Part shown: piece by piece, positions 19,425-28,457 of the stretch
Numbering within the stretch: the stretch's first letter is position 1
How the letters are laid out: every line of letters starts with the position of its first letter
Position numbers and translations under genes: made by a program
NCBI RefSeq assembly: GCF_000161935.1
Contig: NZ_GG698802.1
Location: 77,320 to 141,319 of the forward strand
DNA from: Limosilactobacillus coleohominis 101-4-CHN
GTDB lineage: Bacteria; Bacillota; Bacilli; Lactobacillales; Lactobacillaceae
DNA length: 64,000 bases
Direction of reading: 5' to 3'
The notes under the pieces: generated by a model
Told to the model about the DNA's origin: nothing
The model's input: only the letters and a program-made list of their open reading frames with translations
Database searches by the model: none

Positions 19425-20324
19425 ATGAATGGCGTACTGCCGCTTTATAAAGAACGTGGAATGACCAGCTTTGATTGCATTCGGCGTCTTCGCCAACTTT
19501 TGCATACTAAAAAGATCGGTCATTCTGGTACTCTGGATCCAAATGTGAGTGGGGTTTTACCGATTTGTATTGGAACGGCGACGAAATTGGTGCCGTATTT
19601 GATGGCTTCAGGGAAAGTTTATGCTGGAGAAGTGTTGATTGGTCAAGCTACCATAACTGAAGATTTAGATGGTGAAGTCGTTGACCGCCAAGCCGTGTTG
19701 AAGCCAATCGATGATCAGCAGATTAAGGAAGCGATGCAGCATTTAACTGGTAAAATTACGCAGATTCCACCAATGTATTCTGCAGTGAAAGTTAATGGCA
19801 AGCGACTCTACGAATATGCCCGAGCTGGTGAAACGGTCGAACGTCCACAACGGATCATCACCATTAAAGAATTTAAGCTATTGGCGTCCAATTATGATTC
19901 AGAGCAGCAACAACAACGAATCCGCTTTGAGGTGCACTGTTCAAAGGGGACATATGTACGGACTTTAGCTGTCGATCTGGCAAAACAGTTGGGATACCCA
20001 GGGACGATGTCTTCGTTAACCCGATTAAAAAGTGGCGGCTTTGAATTAGATCAAACGTTGAGTTTAGCGGACGTGGAAGATGAAGTGAATAACAATACAA
20101 TTGAAAATTACATTTATCCGCCACGTTTTGTCCTCCAGACTTATCCACAGATTACATTAACTGCGCAACAGTGGCGACTTGTACAAAATGGAGGTTGGTT
20201 GAAGGCGCAAGACTTACACCATTCTGAAAAGGAAATTGTATTACTGTACGACGGGCAAGCAAAAGCAGTTTATCAAAAAGTGGGCGTCAATTATAAACCG
20301 GCAACCATGATTTCTGTAAAGTAG
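19425..20324 (+). CDS. truB: tRNA pseudouridine(55) synthase
   Basis: A 299-residue enzyme that isomerises U55 in the T-loop of tRNAs. The catalytic Asp sits in HSGTLDPNVSGVLP (near residue 40), and the TruB signatures YAGEVLIGQAT, PPMYSAVKVNGKRLYEYAR and CSKGTYVRTLA follow. The ATG at 19425 has AAGGGAG about nine bases upstream, and an upstream in-frame ATG at 19386 lies in the rbfA terminator. It is nine bases before ribF, a conserved truB-ribF pair. Confidence 0.95.
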   Translation: MNGVLPLYKERGMTSFDCIRRLRQLLHTKKIGHSGTLDPNVSGVLPICIGTATKLVPYLMASGKVYAGEVLIGQATITEDLDGEVVDRQAVLKPIDDQQIKEAMQHLTGKITQIPPMYSAVKVNGKRLYEYARAGETVERPQRIITIKEFKLLASNYDSEQQQQRIRFEVHCSKGTYVRTLAVDLAKQLGYPGTMSSLTRLKSGGFELDQTLSLADVEDEVNNNTIENYIYPPRFVLQTYPQITLTAQQWRLVQNGGWLKAQDLHHSEKEIVLLYDGQAKAVYQKVGVNYKPATMISVK

Positions 20325-20332
20325 GTGACGAC

Positions 20333-21286
20333 ATGAAAGAGATTCGGTTGAAGTATCCAGTAGATGAAGTGAAGACGGTGCCGGGGCCGGTAGTTTTAGC
20401 AATGGGGTTCTTCGATGGTGTTCATCGTGGTCATCAACAAGTTCTTGCGACGGCAAGGCGAATCGCTGAACAACAGAATCAACCATTAGCAGTCTTAACT
20501 TATGATAAATTACCGGCAATCGTCTTTAAACAGCTGGAGCAGCCAGTTCGATACCTTACGTCATTAGATAGAAAATTGCATTTATTGGCAGAGTTTGGGG
20601 TTGACGTTGCTTATGTCATGGATTTCACATCAATGGTTGGTGAATTAGCTCCCCAAACGTTTGTTGATGAAGTGATTATGAAGTTACAACCAAGTACGGT
20701 CGTTGCTGGTTTCGATCATACTTACGGTCCCAAAGAGATTGCTAATATGGCTAAGTTACCGGAGTATGCTCAAGGACGCTTTGCTATTAAGACGGTTAGC
20801 AAATTAACTAATGATAACGATGAAACTAAGATCAGCTCGACGGTAATTCGTCAATTAATTGACCAGGGAGCGGTAGCCAATGCTAATCAATTACTTGGGT
20901 ATCGATATACGACTTCTGGAATCATTGTTCATGGATTTGCCCGGGGACGGACAATTGGCTTTCCAACTGCCAATGTTCAATGGCCGGAAAATGAACGAAT
21001 TCCCGCAGTTGGCGTCTATGCTGTGCGTTTAAAAGTGCAGAACCAATGGTTTAACGGGATGGCTAGTGTTGGCTACAATGTTACCTTTGGTAAACAAACG
21101 AATAAGACAATTGAAGTCAACATTTTTGATTTCCACCGTCATATTTATGGTGAGCATGTCCAAGTACAATGGGTACAACGCTTACGAGACGAGGTTAAGT
21201 TTGCTGATGTTGATGATCTAGTTGAACAACTGAAAAAAGATCAGGTGGCAAGTTGCCGAATTTTAAATCAGCAACCATTAAAATAA
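20333..21286 (+). CDS. ribF: Bifunctional riboflavin kinase/FAD synthetase
   Basis: A 317-residue enzyme that phosphorylates riboflavin to FMN and adenylates FMN to FAD. The N-terminal FAD synthetase domain shows MGFFDGVHRGHQQ (residues 23-35) and FDHTYG. The C-terminal riboflavin-kinase domain starts near residue 185 with RGRTIGFPTANV. Its output would feed the many flavoproteins encoded further right, though no direct link is implied. No FMN riboswitch is visible. It follows truB in the same transcription unit. Confidence 0.95.
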   Translation: MKEIRLKYPVDEVKTVPGPVVLAMGFFDGVHRGHQQVLATARRIAEQQNQPLAVLTYDKLPAIVFKQLEQPVRYLTSLDRKLHLLAEFGVDVAYVMDFTSMVGELAPQTFVDEVIMKLQPSTVVAGFDHTYGPKEIANMAKLPEYAQGRFAIKTVSKLTNDNDETKISSTVIRQLIDQGAVANANQLLGYRYTTSGIIVHGFARGRTIGFPTANVQWPENERIPAVGVYAVRLKVQNQWFNGMASVGYNVTFGKQTNKTIEVNIFDFHRHIYGEHVQVQWVQRLRDEVKFADVDDLVEQLKKDQVASCRILNQQPLK

Positions 21287-21309
21287 ATTGTAAGATCTGA
21301 ACTGAATGA

Positions 21310-21337
21310 TTGATTTTTACACGGTTTTTGCTACTAT
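21310..21337 (+). promoter_or_regulatory. Promoter of asnB
   Basis: TTGATT and TACTAT are separated by 16 bases, about 65 bases before the asnB start. Confidence 0.5.
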
Positions 21338-21402
21338 TAAAACTGGTCTAAAAAACGGAATTTAATACAAACGAGAAAAAGAGATTAAGGAGTGGATTTC
21401 CT

Positions 21403-23277
21403 GTGTGTGGTTTTGCAGGTGCATTATCTGATAAAAAGCTCGCTTCCGCGGCACGAATGAACGATGCTGTTCATACAATGAATAATATGATTATTCACCG
21501 GGGACCGGATGATGCTGGTTATTTTCAGGACGATAATATTACAATTGGCTTTCGGCGGTTGAGTATCATTGATCTAACTGCGGCTGGTCACCAACCGATG
21601 CCATATGATAATGAACGGTACATGTTAACGTTCAATGGTGAAATTTATAACTATATTGAATTACGTAATCAACTAAAAACGGATGGTTACACTTTCAATA
21701 GTGATTCCGATTCTGAGGTGATCCTCGCTGGATATGATAAGTGGGGTGTCGATGCGCCAAAGCATTTCCGCGGAATGTTTGCATTTGTAATCTGGGATAG
21801 TCAAGAAAAAACGATGTTTGCGGCACGGGATCAATTTGGTATTAAGCCATTCTACTATGCAGAAGTTGGTGACCAATTGTTCTATGGTTCAGAAGAAAAA
21901 GCCTTGTATCCAGTTTTACGTGAACAAGAATTTAATCATGACGCTTTGCAGGATTACATGACGTTCCAATACGTTCCAGAACCTGAAACGTTATCCAAAA
22001 ATATTAAAGCGTTACTACCTGGGATGTCACTGATCAAAAAGGTCGGTGAACCATTGAAGTTGCAACGATACTATGACACAACTTTTCACCCAGTTGAAAA
22101 AACGGAAGAAGAGTATGCTAAGGAAGTTCGGGATGTTCTTTTTGATTCCGTAAAGATTCACATGCGCTCAGATGTACCAGTTGGTGCTTTCTTATCTGGC
22201 GGTATCGATTCCACCATTGTGGTTTCGATTGCAAAGCAGTTTAATGATAATTTAAAGACCTTCTCAGTTGGTTTCCAACGTGAAGGATATAGTGAATTAG
22301 ACGTTGCACAAGAGACTGCGGATGTCCTTGGGGTAGAAAACTATAGCCATGTGATTACACCGCAAGAATTTATGAAGGCTTTTCCATACTTTGTATGGGC
22401 AATGGACGATCCACTGGCTGACCCGGCAGCGGTTCCACAGTTTTTCCTAACTAAGACTGCTCGGGAACAAGTTAAAGTGGCATTGACTGGTGAAGGAGCA
22501 GACGAATTATTTGGCGGTTATACTATTTACCACGAACCAATTTCGCTACGACCATTTAAGTACACTAAGCCACTGAATGGGGCACTGCACGCAATTAGTA
22601 AACTAATGCCAGAAGGAATGAAAGGTAAATCCTTCTTGATGCGGGGAACCGTTCCATTAGAAAAGCGGTATGTTGGAAACGCCTTTATTTTCAATGAAGC
22701 AGAAAAGAAACGCTTCTTTAAGGATTATAATGATGAGCATTCGTATGCTAAGACAATGGCGCCGTGGTATGCAGAAGCTCAACAGTATGATCCAATTACC
22801 AAGATGCAATTCATTGATATTCATGCCTGGTTAAATGGTGATTTGCTCCGGAATGCCGATCGAACTTCCTTGGCGCATAGTCTTGAATTACGGACGCCAT
22901 TTTTAGATAAGGAAGTCTTTGCGGTGGCTTCACAAATTCCAAGTCATTTACGAATCAAAGATGGAACCACTAAGCAGATCTTGCGTAAAGCAGTTGAAGA
23001 TGTTATTCCTGGTCACGTGCTTCATCGGAAGAAATTGGGCTTCCCAGTACCAATTCGGTTCTGGTTAAAGGATGAGATGTATGATTGGGCACGTCAAACA
23101 ATTATTGATTCGCCAACGGACAAGTTCTTTAATAAGCAATATTTCCTGCAATTATTGGAAGATCACCGAAAAGGAGTTCGTGATAATTCACGGAAGATTT
23201 GGACGATTTTGACGTTTATGACTTGGTATCAACAATATATTGTCAATGCAGATTCTAGTTTTAAGTCTCCATTCTAA
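21403..23277 (+). CDS. asnB: Asparagine synthetase (glutamine-hydrolysing)
   Basis: A 624-residue class B asparagine synthetase that converts aspartate, ATP and glutamine to asparagine. The GTG start at 21403 places Cys2 (MCGFAGAL) as the glutaminase nucleophile after Met removal. The N-terminal Ntn glutaminase domain shows HRGPDDAGYF and FNGEIYNY. The synthetase domain shows the PP-loop SGGIDST near residue 264 and TGEGADELFGGY. A long leader of about 65 bases lies upstream. The next gene is an aspartokinase, so two aspartate-consuming enzymes are adjacent. Confidence 0.95.
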   Translation: MCGFAGALSDKKLASAARMNDAVHTMNNMIIHRGPDDAGYFQDDNITIGFRRLSIIDLTAAGHQPMPYDNERYMLTFNGEIYNYIELRNQLKTDGYTFNSDSDSEVILAGYDKWGVDAPKHFRGMFAFVIWDSQEKTMFAARDQFGIKPFYYAEVGDQLFYGSEEKALYPVLREQEFNHDALQDYMTFQYVPEPETLSKNIKALLPGMSLIKKVGEPLKLQRYYDTTFHPVEKTEEEYAKEVRDVLFDSVKIHMRSDVPVGAFLSGGIDSTIVVSIAKQFNDNLKTFSVGFQREGYSELDVAQETADVLGVENYSHVITPQEFMKAFPYFVWAMDDPLADPAAVPQFFLTKTAREQVKVALTGEGADELFGGYTIYHEPISLRPFKYTKPLNGALHAISKLMPEGMKGKSFLMRGTVPLEKRYVGNAFIFNEAEKKRFFKDYNDEHSYAKTMAPWYAEAQQYDPITKMQFIDIHAWLNGDLLRNADRTSLAHSLELRTPFLDKEVFAVASQIPSHLRIKDGTTKQILRKAVEDVIPGHVLHRKKLGFPVPIRFWLKDEMYDWARQTIIDSPTDKFFNKQYFLQLLEDHRKGVRDNSRKIWTILTFMTWYQQYIVNADSSFKSPF

Positions 23278-23305
23278 TTTGAATGGATTAAATTGAGGAC
23301 GGAAA

Positions 23306-24076
23306 ATGGGAAAAATTATTGTGCAAAAGTTTGGTGGAACCTCAGTGCAAAACCATTCTGCGCGAGATTTAGCACTGGACCATGTTCAGGCTGCCGTTGA
23401 TCAAGGATATCAAGTTGTGATGGTTGTTTCGGCAATGGGTCGTAAGGGTGACCCATATGCGACTGATTCGCTATTGAATTTAGTTAGTGAAAATCATCAA
23501 ACCCAACTAACTGCTCAAGAGTTGGACCAGCTAATGGCAACTGGTGAATTGATCTCGATGTCGGTCATGGTTAATCAGGCCCGTCAAAGAAAAATGAAAG
23601 TTGCTGGCTTAACCGGAGCGCAAGCAGGGGTCATAACTAATTATGATTACCAAAGTGCGCTAGTTGATCATGTTGACCCAAAGGCCATTCTTACAGCTTT
23701 TCAAACGGTGGATGTTGTAATTGTGGCTGGTTTTCAAGGAGTCACGACTGATGGGCATGTTACCACGTTAGGTCGTGGTGGTTCAGACACATCAGCAACG
23801 GCTATTGGGGCGGCCTTGAATGCGTGCTTTGTTGATATTTTTACGGATGTCAACGGGGTAATGAACAGAGATCCAAAGCAAGATCCTAGTGCACAGGTAA
23901 TTCCCTTTTTAACGTACACTGAAATGGTTAGAATGGCGGAAAATGGGGCAAAGGTTGTTCATCCACGAGCAGTCAAAATTGCGATGAACGCGGAGATTCC
24001 ATTCCGCGTTCGGTCGACCTACCGAGTTACTGAACAGGGTTGTACAATTATTGGCAGCTCTAGATTAATTAAATAA
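23306..24076 (+). CDS. Aspartokinase-like amino-acid kinase lacking ACT domains
   Basis: A 256-residue amino-acid-kinase-fold protein. KFGGTSVQ at the N terminus, VVSAMGR, TLGRGGSDTSA and FTDVNGVMNRDP match the catalytic half of aspartokinases, which phosphorylate aspartate in the first step of Lys/Thr/Met/diaminopimelate synthesis. Standard aspartokinases are about 400-450 residues with two C-terminal ACT domains. Here the protein ends with a complete strand just after IPFRVRST and has no ACT domain. The end is a clean stop 24 bases before murE, so this is probably a genuine short form. Without ACT domains, lysine or threonine feedback would be absent (inference). Confidence 0.75.
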   Translation: MGKIIVQKFGGTSVQNHSARDLALDHVQAAVDQGYQVVMVVSAMGRKGDPYATDSLLNLVSENHQTQLTAQELDQLMATGELISMSVMVNQARQRKMKVAGLTGAQAGVITNYDYQSALVDHVDPKAILTAFQTVDVVIVAGFQGVTTDGHVTTLGRGGSDTSATAIGAALNACFVDIFTDVNGVMNRDPKQDPSAQVIPFLTYTEMVRMAENGAKVVHPRAVKIAMNAEIPFRVRSTYRVTEQGCTIIGSSRLIK

Positions 24077-24100
24077 CCCATTGAGGAAGGAAGAGCAGCT

Positions 24101-25567
24101 GTGTTAGCAAGTGATTTAATTCAAGCACTTAAATATAAACGATTATCTCAAAGTGAATTTACCGACTTTAAGGTTACCACGGTAACCCAAGATACACGTC
24201 AAGTTGTTCCTGGAGCCGTGTTTATTGCCATTGTTGGAGCCAATGTTGACGGTCATCAATTTATTCCGCAGGCAATTGCCAAAGGTGCCCAAATGATCAT
24301 TGCTCAAGAGCCGGTTGAGACAACTGTTCCGGTGGTTTACGTTAAGGATACGCATCGGGCAATGGCCTTTTTAGCAGATAAATTTTATGGATCACCCAGT
24401 CAATCAATGAAGATGATTGGGGTAACCGGGACTAACGGTAAGACGACGGTGACACATTTAATTGAAGAAGTCTTTCATGACTTAGGTGAAGGGACCGGAT
24501 TAATTGGGACCCTGTATCGCAAAGTCAACGATCAAGTCTATCCAACGACCAATACGACTCCTGACGTTCTTACAAACCAGAAAACTTTGGCGGAAATGCG
24601 TGATGCTAATGTTAAAACTGTTTCAATGGAGGTTTCGTCAATTGCCTTAGTTCAAGGGCGTGTCTGGGGAATTAATTACGATATCTGTGTGTTCACTAAC
24701 TTTACAGAAGATCATTTGGCATACCATAAGACGATGAGTCAATACAAGTTAGCTAAAAGCTTGCTTTTTGCTCAAATGGGCAACACGTTTTCTGGTAAAA
24801 CTGCAGTGATGAATATTGATGATCCGGTGGGTCGGGAATTTATTGATTACACAACTAGCAATATTTTAACGTATGGAATCAAGCACCAAGCGGATATCTA
24901 TGCTGATCATATTAAGATCACAATTCATGGGACCGAATTTGATTTACATGTTTTTGATGAAGTAAAACATGTTAAGACTCACTTAATTGGTGAATTTAAT
25001 GTTTATAATAGTTTGGCAGCTGTAGGAGCCGCTTATGCAGCTGGCGCAAGTGTTGCTGAAATTGTTGATTCATTAAGTCGTGTAAAGGGAGTCAAGGGGC
25101 GATTCCAATTAGTGCCATCGAATACTGGGGTGAGTGTAATTGTCGATTATGCCCATACTCCTGATGGACTATTGAATGTCTTAGAAACACTCAATGATTT
25201 TGCGGAACAGGATACGTATTGTATTGTTGGATGTGGTGGTGACCGAGATGCACAGAAGCGCCCACAGATGGCCAAAATTGCGGTTGATAATAGTACCCAT
25301 GCCATCCTGACTGAGGATAATCCACGAACCGAAGATCCACACAAGATTATGGATGATATGTTAGCTGGAATTGATTCTGACCAAGCAACGGTTATTTTTA
25401 ACCGTCGTGAAGCTATTCAGTATGCGGTAAACCGTGCTAAACCGGGTGATGCTATTATCATTGCGGGTAAAGGACATGAGGATTACCAAATTATTGGTAA
25501 AACTAAACATCATTTTGATGATTATGAAGAAGCCGAAAAAGCTTTAAAAAATCGGCATTCACATTAA
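24101..25567 (+). CDS. murE: UDP-N-acetylmuramoyl-tripeptide synthetase (MurE)
   Basis: A 488-residue Mur ligase that adds the third, diamino residue to UDP-MurNAc-L-Ala-D-Glu. The ATP loop is GVTGTNGKTTVTHL (near residue 107), the middle-domain TTPDVLT and MEVSSIALVQGRV segments are present, and the C-terminal domain shows DYAHTPDGL. The amino-acid-selecting motif reads DNPR, the form associated with meso-diaminopimelate ligases; lysine-adding enzymes usually differ at the Arg (known). Substrate therefore cannot be settled here, since related lactobacilli carry Lys or Orn. Start is GTG at 24101. It follows the short aspartokinase. Confidence 0.92.
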   Translation: MLASDLIQALKYKRLSQSEFTDFKVTTVTQDTRQVVPGAVFIAIVGANVDGHQFIPQAIAKGAQMIIAQEPVETTVPVVYVKDTHRAMAFLADKFYGSPSQSMKMIGVTGTNGKTTVTHLIEEVFHDLGEGTGLIGTLYRKVNDQVYPTTNTTPDVLTNQKTLAEMRDANVKTVSMEVSSIALVQGRVWGINYDICVFTNFTEDHLAYHKTMSQYKLAKSLLFAQMGNTFSGKTAVMNIDDPVGREFIDYTTSNILTYGIKHQADIYADHIKITIHGTEFDLHVFDEVKHVKTHLIGEFNVYNSLAAVGAAYAAGASVAEIVDSLSRVKGVKGRFQLVPSNTGVSVIVDYAHTPDGLLNVLETLNDFAEQDTYCIVGCGGDRDAQKRPQMAKIAVDNSTHAILTEDNPRTEDPHKIMDDMLAGIDSDQATVIFNRREAIQYAVNRAKPGDAIIIAGKGHEDYQIIGKTKHHFDDYEEAEKALKNRHSH

Positions 25568-25580
25568 TATTATTGATGGC

Positions 25581-25616
25581 AAAAGGGTCGTGAGCATTTG
25601 CTCACGACCCTTTTTT
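25581..25616. terminator. Bidirectional terminator between murE and the ABC permease gene
   Basis: AAAAGGGTCGTGAGCA pairs perfectly with TGCTCACGACCCTTTT. Flanking A and T runs serve both convergent genes. Confidence 0.9.
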
Positions 25617-25622
25617 GAAGAG

Positions 25623-27545
25623 TTATTGTTCAACAATCGATCGATAGATCCGAGTTGTTAACCCATATATAATTAAATAAAAGCTTAGTAGAATAACGGA
25701 AATTATGATACCAATAACCATCATCAAGGAAGAATTATAGAAATTTAATTGGATCATAATTTGGTGAATAGCCGGAATCGCAAAAGCAAAATTGATTAGG
25801 GCACCAATGACAGGCAATAAAAAAACCATTAACACTTGACTATGAATACTTTTCACAGTTTCGTGTTCGGTTAGCCCCACTTGTTGCATTGTTCTGAAGC
25901 GGTCATGATCAGCATAGCCTTCAGAAATTTGTTTGAAATAGATTACAACGGTGGTGGTGATTGCTAAAGCAAGACTAATTAGGATTCCAATAAATACTAA
26001 GCCGCCATAGAGACTCGTAATTAACGATTTGATGGTCTGTTGTCCAGTGAAATTACTATTTTGCAAGTGGAGTTGGTTTTGTAATGCTGCTTCAAATTTT
26101 AGGTGATCCATTTTTGATTGAGCGATTTTATAATTAAAACTAGCTACCGTGGTTTCTGGTAATTTTGTGGGAAGCTTATTAACCACAATAAATGTTGGTA
26201 AATAAATTGAACGGTCTGGATTGAAGTATGATGGGAAAAGCCTTAATTGTTTAGCTTGATATGATTGCCCATACAGCTTAATTTTTCCTTGATGCTTTGT
26301 TGTTGAAGCATAGGTCAAAGCTTGGCGATTATTGAGCTGAATGTGATGCCCTGTGATTTTGTTATAAGTTTTGGTATTAATGAAAATTACAGAACTTGTG
26401 GTTTGTGAAGTCATGCGATCAATGTTCCCTTGACTGTAAAAGTGACGATTTTTCCAATAGCCATATTGCGGGGTTGTCATTTGAAATGATAATGGTTTTT
26501 TAATTTCTGCGTGGTGATGTTGAGCAGTTTTCTTGATGATTGATTGTTGTTGGTGATTGAGTGGTTGGGTGGTAGTCATCACAATATCTCGAGGAGCATA
26601 GGATTTGACCGTACTACTAATGCCAGCGTAGAGCGTTACTGAGGTAAAAAGAATTACTAGTATTGATGAACATAGGAGACAAATGGTTGCTAGACTAGCA
26701 CCATTTTGCTGCATACGTTGTAACATCCCTGAAATTGCAATAAAGTGACGTGGCTGATAGTAAAAATGCCGTCGATTTTGTAAGTAACGGAGGAGGATAA
26801 TACTACCAGCAATAAAGACGAGATAGGAACCAATTACTAAAAATAGTACAGCGAGCATGAAAGTTGAAATTGCAGAAATCTTGGGTTTGATTGTGACGGT
26901 TAAATAATAAGCATAACCCAAGCATAAAAAAACCATCAAACCACCGATTTTAAACATTCGCCCTGGGTGCTTATTTGGATCAGTAGTTTCTTGCCACAAT
27001 TCTGTTGGTGTGAAGTGTTTAACTTTGATTAAGTCAATTAGTACTAAAATGGCGAAATCACCACAAAAAATAAGCATTGTTTGCCAAATGGCGCTTGGTA
27101 CCACCCAGGGCTGAGTAAGATGGTCAATTTGCAGTAGGTAACTCAACCCCAGAAAGGCTAGTTTTTCAAAAATAATACCGATGATGAGTCCAATTAATAA
27201 ACTAGCTGCTAATAAGGAGCCTTTTTCAATTATGATTAATCGTTGCAGATTACTCTTTGTCATACCGAGCATACTGTAGAGTCCCATTTCTTGATGCCGT
27301 TGTTGCCATAAGAAGCGGTTAACGTAGATTAAAAATGCAATTGTGACAAAAAGAATAAATTCAGTTCCTAGTTTTAGTAGTGCGGTGGTGGCCGCACCAG
27401 TATTTAGATGTTTTAAACTATTGTTAGCAGCAATAGCTAAAAAGATATAGTTAATGGATACGAGCATACTGGAGGCCGTTAGATATGGTGAGTAGATTTG
27501 CCGATTGCGCCTCATGCTAGAATTAATTAATTTTACGAACAACAT
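25623..27545 (-). CDS. BceB-type ABC transporter permease (FtsX domain)
   Basis: A 640-residue membrane protein of the peptide-antibiotic transporter (BceB) type. It begins with a membrane helix cluster (about residues 20-300) containing an FtsX-like domain, has a large extracellular domain (about 320-515), which in this family binds lipid II-cycle antibiotic complexes, and ends with three further helices. Such permeases also act as the sensor for the partner histidine kinase (known). It is the last gene of the cluster and starts three bases from the ATPase gene. Sequence divergence from BceB leaves the drug recognised unknown. Confidence 0.9.
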   Translation of the reverse strand: MLFVKLINSSMRRNRQIYSPYLTASSMLVSINYIFLAIAANNSLKHLNTGAATTALLKLGTEFILFVTIAFLIYVNRFLWQQRHQEMGLYSMLGMTKSNLQRLIIIEKGSLLAASLLIGLIIGIIFEKLAFLGLSYLLQIDHLTQPWVVPSAIWQTMLIFCGDFAILVLIDLIKVKHFTPTELWQETTDPNKHPGRMFKIGGLMVFLCLGYAYYLTVTIKPKISAISTFMLAVLFLVIGSYLVFIAGSIILLRYLQNRRHFYYQPRHFIAISGMLQRMQQNGASLATICLLCSSILVILFTSVTLYAGISSTVKSYAPRDIVMTTTQPLNHQQQSIIKKTAQHHHAEIKKPLSFQMTTPQYGYWKNRHFYSQGNIDRMTSQTTSSVIFINTKTYNKITGHHIQLNNRQALTYASTTKHQGKIKLYGQSYQAKQLRLFPSYFNPDRSIYLPTFIVVNKLPTKLPETTVASFNYKIAQSKMDHLKFEAALQNQLHLQNSNFTGQQTIKSLITSLYGGLVFIGILISLALAITTTVVIYFKQISEGYADHDRFRTMQQVGLTEHETVKSIHSQVLMVFLLPVIGALINFAFAIPAIHQIMIQLNFYNSSLMMVIGIIISVILLSFYLIIYGLTTRIYRSIVEQ

Positions 27546-27547
27546 GT

Positions 27548-28303
27548 TTATTCACCACCATTTGTCATAACCATCATAGTATTGCTAATTTTTTGCTGAT
27601 AGGCAGAATAAGAATCATTACCACGGTAGAGTTCGTGGTAGATCCGCCCGTCTTTAATAAAAATCGTTCGTTTAGCATGACTTGCTGCGGCGGCACTATG
27701 CGTGACCATAAGAATGGTTTGACCTTTTTTATTGATATGATCAAATAATGCTAGAATTTCTTGACTAGTATTAGAATCAAGCGCGCCGGTAGGCTCATCA
27801 GCTAAAATCAAATTAGGATGAGTAATTAATGCTCTTGCAATGGCAATTCGTTGTTGCTGACCACCTGAGATATCATTTGGATAACGATCGATAATTTTCT
27901 CAATATGTAATGATTGAATTAACGGGACAATCCGTTCTTGCATTAGTTTTAATGGCTGAGATGCTAATACTAAGGGGAGGTATATATTATCGCGATTAGA
28001 TAAACTGTCTAATAAATTAAAATGTTGGAAGACAAAGGCAAGGTGTTCTCTGCGAAAACGTGCAGCTTCATCAGCCGTGAAGTGACTTAAGTTTTGCTTA
28101 TTTAAAATTACTTCACCACCGGAGGCCTTTTCTAAAGTCGCAATGATATTAAGTAAGGTACTTTTTCCGGCTCCAGATTCTCCCATAATTGCGATATACT
28201 CACCTAGTTGAACGTCAAAGCTAATATCTTTGAGTGCCTGAACCGGATGGGTAGAATTTGGTTGATAAGTTCGTTGAACATGATGGAGTTGTAAGAGTGT
28301 CAT
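27548..28303 (-). CDS. BceA-type ABC transporter ATP-binding protein
   Basis: A 251-residue ATPase of the MacB/BceA type. Walker A is GESGAGKST, the signature is ISGGQQQRIAIARAL, and Walker B with its switch is LILADEPTGALDS. The Q-loop and H-loop (VTHSAAAA) are also present. The ATG at 28303 follows AAAGGA at eight bases; an earlier in-frame ATG at 28324 lies ahead of that ribosome site and is rejected. It is the first gene after the BceR-type operator and is coupled to the permease. Confidence 0.93.
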   Translation of the reverse strand: MTLLQLHHVQRTYQPNSTHPVQALKDISFDVQLGEYIAIMGESGAGKSTLLNIIATLEKASGGEVILNKQNLSHFTADEAARFRREHLAFVFQHFNLLDSLSNRDNIYLPLVLASQPLKLMQERIVPLIQSLHIEKIIDRYPNDISGGQQQRIAIARALITHPNLILADEPTGALDSNTSQEILALFDHINKKGQTILMVTHSAAAASHAKRTIFIKDGRIYHELYRGNDSYSAYQQKISNTMMVMTNGGE

Positions 28304-28336
28304 AACGGTTGTCCTTTCATTCATTTGATTACCTTA

Positions 28337-28342
28337 ATTATA
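28337..28342 (-). promoter_or_regulatory. -10 element of the BceAB-type operon
   Basis: On the minus strand TATAAT lies 34 bases before the ATPase start at 28303. The matching -35 position reads TATGAA, a poor match, which fits an activator-dependent promoter. Confidence 0.5.
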
Positions 28343-28365
28343 GAAAGAAAGTTTTATAATTCATA

Positions 28366-28401
28366 CTTACAGTCTATTAATTAACCTTACAGTTTTGTAA
28401 G
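28366..28401 (-). promoter_or_regulatory. BceR-type response-regulator operator with a second half-site
   Basis: The primary site is CTTACA-N4-TGTAAG (28386-28401), a perfect inverted repeat that matches the TNACA-N4-TGTAA box bound by BceR-like regulators (known). A further CTTACA (28366-28371) lies exactly 20 bases closer to the promoter, next to the -35 region, and could be a secondary half-site. The adjacent OmpR-family regulator is the expected ligand (inference). Confidence 0.8.
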
Positions 28402-28405
28402 AAAA

Positions 28406-28454
28406 GGGCATCTCAATTAAAGCAATTTTACTTTAATTGAGATGCCCATTTTTT
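28406..28454. terminator. Terminator after the histidine-kinase gene
   Basis: A 17-base arm (28406-28422) pairs perfectly with 28431-28447 around an eight-base loop. T-rich flanks exist on both strands. It separates the regulator genes from the transporter genes. Confidence 0.85.
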
Positions 28455-28457
28455 AAT

